NCBI GenBank assembly: GCA_025350085.1
Contig: JANXYI010000119.1
Location: 1-5,607, forward strand
Source of the DNA: Deltaproteobacteria bacterium
GTDB taxonomy: Bacteria > Desulfobacterota > Desulfovibrionia > Desulfovibrionales > Desulfovibrionaceae
Direction: 5' to 3'
DNA: 5,607 nt
Within the stretch, counting starts at the first letter, position 1; the number at the start of each line of letters is the position of its first letter. This document shows, one piece after another, positions 5,478-5,607 of this stretch. A program made the position numbers and the translations under genes. The notes below the pieces were generated by a model. It searched no databases. It was not told where the DNA came from and saw nothing but the letters and a program-made list of their open reading frames with translations.

Positions 5478-5497
5478 GCTTCAAACCTCTAGGCTTC
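5474..5497. repeat. Short direct repeat CTAGGCTTC spanning two convergent stop codons
   Basis: CTAGGCTTC occurs at 5474-5482 and 5489-5497, offset by 15 bases. The first copy holds the engB TAG stop; the second holds the stop of the convergent minus-strand gene. Because the offset is a multiple of three, the minus strand reads GAA GCC TAG twice in the same frame. It looks like a small tandem duplication, though a 9-base match could be chance. Confidence 0.5.
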
Positions 5498-5607
5498 TTC
5501 GGGCGCCAGGAACCGCTGCAGCTTGACGCGCAGCCGGTGCGCCCGGATGCCCAGCCAGTACACCGAGACCCAGGTCAGCCGTAAGGCCGCCAGGGAGCTG
5601 AAGAGCA
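5489..5607 (-). CDS. Unrecognised protein, C-terminal 38 residues (cut by right edge)
   Basis: An open frame enters from the right edge on the minus strand and stops at TAG (5489-5491). It encodes LFSSLAALRLTWVSVYWLGI followed by RAHRLRVKLQ and RFLAPEEA. A hydrophobic, aromatic-rich stretch followed by an Arg/Lys-rich tail would suit the end of an inner-membrane protein with a cytoplasmic C-terminus. That is a guess from 38 residues and no family is recognised. GC-rich codon usage fits its neighbours. It converges on engB with 11 bases between the stop codons and no visible terminator. Confidence 0.55.
   Translation of the reverse strand, partial: LFSSLAALRLTWVSVYWLGIRAHRLRVKLQRFLAPEEA

Noticed and set aside
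1..5607. A possible undescribed multi-gene system
   Set aside because: Five of the seven protein-coding genes are recognised (CheB, FtsK, EF-P, AroQ, EngB). One unknown stands alone with its own signals and the other is only 38 codons, so nothing supports a new system.

Overview
The window is high-GC bacterial chromosome, mostly conserved housekeeping genes. Protein wording (a CheB-type receiver, the aroQ-efp-ftsK gene string, type II dehydroquinase, a short-linker FtsK) and base composition suggest a delta-type proteobacterium such as a Desulfovibrio relative. That placement is inference; no 16S gene or other diagnostic marker is present.

Layout from left to right: (1) the N-terminal 74 codons of cheB on the minus strand, running off the left edge; (2) a non-coding gap, then a complete tRNA-Pro(CGG) on the plus strand; (3) a strong hairpin terminator between the convergent tRNA and a minus-strand gene for an unrecognised 181-residue Ser/Thr/Ala-rich protein; (4) a 258-base gap with a plausible promoter for that gene; (5) a minus-strand cluster transcribed aroQ, then efp, then ftsK, with gaps of 69 and 79 bases; (6) a 97-base divergent region, then engB on the plus strand; (7) the last 38 codons of an unrecognised minus-strand gene, convergent with engB and entering from the right edge.

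The genes serve growth and division: AroQ makes 3-dehydroshikimate for aromatic compounds, EF-P relieves ribosome stalling at proline runs, FtsK couples division to chromosome segregation, EngB assists 50S ribosome assembly, and CheB belongs to chemotaxis adaptation. Apart from gene order there is no sign that they form one novel system.

I found no CRISPR array, insertion sequence, phage gene, toxin-antitoxin pair or defence gene. The points most worth a second look are small: the structured efp-ftsK intergenic region, which can form competing hairpins and leaves ftsK with an odd ribosome-binding context, and the orphan 181-residue protein with its own sigma-54-like promoter element.
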